Assembly: GCA_023430565.1 (NCBI GenBank)
Contig: JAEZAD010000297.1
Location: forward strand, 1-13,623
Length of the DNA: 13,623 bases
Origin: Verrucomicrobiota bacterium
GTDB taxonomy: Bacteria; Verrucomicrobiota; Verrucomicrobiia; Opitutales; Opitutaceae
Direction: 5' to 3'
Below are positions 12,931 to 13,623 of the stretch, piece by piece. Below the pieces are notes generated by a model that saw only the letters and a list, made by a program, of their open reading frames with translations, did no database searches and was not told where the DNA came from. Positions within the stretch are counted from its first letter, which is position 1; each line of letters opens with the position of its first letter. The translations under genes were made by a program, and so were the position numbers.

Positions 12931-13584
12931 ATGAAACATTCGCTCTGCCTCCTCGTCCTGCTCCCGTTCGTGGCGGGCTGCTCCTCCACCTACTACAGCG
13001 CGATGGAGAAGGTCGGCTTCCACAAACGCGAAATCCTCGTCGACCGCGTCGAGGAGACCCGCGACGCCCAGAACGCCGCCAAGGAACAATTCGCCAGCGC
13101 CCTCGAGGAATTCCTCGCCGTCACGAAAATCGACGGCGGCGAACTCCAGGCCAAATACAGCTCCCTCAACCGCGAATTCGAACGCAGCGAAGAACGCGCC
13201 CGCGAAGTCCGCGAACGCATCGACGCCGTCGAAGACGTCGCCGAAGCCCTCTTCGACGAATGGAAGGACGAGCTGAAACAATACTCCAACGCCAACCTCC
13301 GCCGCGAAAGCGAACGCGCCCTCGACATCACCCGTCGCCGCTACGACGACCTCATCCGCGTCATGCGCCGCGCCGCCGACCGCATGGAGCCCGTCCTCTC
13401 CACGTTCCGCGACCAGATCCTCTTTCTAAAACACAACCTCAACGCCCGCGCGCTCGCCTCGCTCACCACCACCAACCGCGAACTCGAAGCCGACATCACG
13501 CGCCTCATCGCCGACATGGAAAACTCCATCCGCGAAGCCGAGGAGTTCATCAAAACCCTCCGCGACGAGACGCCCGGCTCCTAA
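12931..13584 (+). CDS. DUF2959-family lipoprotein
   Basis: The product has 217 residues from the ATG at 12931. The signal is lipoprotein type: MKHSLCLLVLLPFVAGC with the lipobox VAGC and lipidated Cys17, and Ser at the following position suits the outer membrane in Gram-negative rules. The signature of the DUF2959 family follows at once (TYYSAMEKVGFHKREILVDR). The rest is almost wholly charged helix, likely a long coiled-coil bundle (RVEETRDAQNAAKEQFASAL, then ESERALDITRRRYDDLIRVM), ending about 10 residues after an EEFIKTLRDE helix. The family's function is not established. It lies 107 bp after the M48 gene in the same direction, so it may be a late member of that operon or have its own promoter. 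Confidence 0.88.
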   Translation: MKHSLCLLVLLPFVAGCSSTYYSAMEKVGFHKREILVDRVEETRDAQNAAKEQFASALEEFLAVTKIDGGELQAKYSSLNREFERSEERAREVRERIDAVEDVAEALFDEWKDELKQYSNANLRRESERALDITRRRYDDLIRVMRRAADRMEPVLSTFRDQILFLKHNLNARALASLTTTNRELEADITRLIADMENSIREAEEFIKTLRDETPGS

Positions 13585-13592
13585 TCCGCCGT

Positions 13593-13620
13593 AGCAGCGA
13601 GCGCCCCTCCTGCTCGTGCT
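13593..13620. terminator. Hairpin after the DUF2959 gene (or edge of a repeat)
   Basis: Nine bases after the stop codon AGCAGCGAGC and GCTCGTGCT can pair (9 bp with one bulged G) around a loop GCCCCTCCT. The window ends three bases later, so a following T-run cannot be checked. The GCTCGT-GCTCGT pattern could equally be the start of an intergenic repeat. Confidence 0.3.
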
Positions 13621-13623
13621 CGT

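Noticed and set aside
1..13623. CRISPR array, tRNA or rRNA gene, riboswitch, integrase attachment site
   Set aside because: I found no regularly spaced identical repeats, no cloverleaf with CCA-type ends, no rRNA-like conserved blocks and no riboswitch core by reading both strands. Weak RNA structures could be missed without computation.

Overview
The window is high-GC bacterial DNA with 12 protein-coding genes (the first lacks its 5' end) and no RNA gene that I can see. Two short secreted proteins ending in VPEPST, a hydrophobic helix and an Arg cluster (PEP-CTERM sorting tails), a GH2 beta-galactosidase tail, a CHASE2-type adenylate cyclase and a DUF2959 lipoprotein together suggest a Gram-negative carbohydrate degrader of the Verrucomicrobia (Opitutaceae-like). 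This is inference from protein style and intergenic motifs; no marker gene is present.

Layout. 1-981: C-terminal part of a secreted GH2 enzyme. 1097-2863: exported TPR protein. 3158-3951: a VOC/glyoxalase-fold protein and a YCII-domain protein, bracketed by two direct copies (2948-2986 and 3981-4019, about 1.03 kb apart) of a 39-bp repeat. 4291-5175: alpha/beta hydrolase with an Asp nucleophile (epoxide hydrolase or haloalkane dehalogenase type). 5409-7158: two paralogous PEP-CTERM proteins facing each other across a 370-bp gap. 7542-8192: small SAM-dependent methyltransferase. 8243-9196 (minus): unrecognised two-part protein, divergent from the next block. 9268-12823: tightly coupled operon of CHASE2 adenylate cyclase, exported SH3-like protein and M48 metalloprotease, joined by two ATGA overlaps. 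12931-13584: DUF2959 lipoprotein.

The most system-like part is 9268-12823 (possibly to 13584). A membrane cyclase with an extracytoplasmic CHASE2 sensor is translationally coupled to two exported proteins, one a zinc protease, and followed by an envelope lipoprotein. I infer an envelope-sensing or envelope-maintenance module signalling through cAMP.

The middle (about 1.1-7.2 kb) differs from both flanks in strand composition. The flanks are strongly C-over-G on the plus strand whatever the gene direction, while sampled stretches of the middle are nearly balanced. The middle also carries most of the degenerate intergenic repeats and the accessory-looking genes, so it may be an inserted or rearranged segment.
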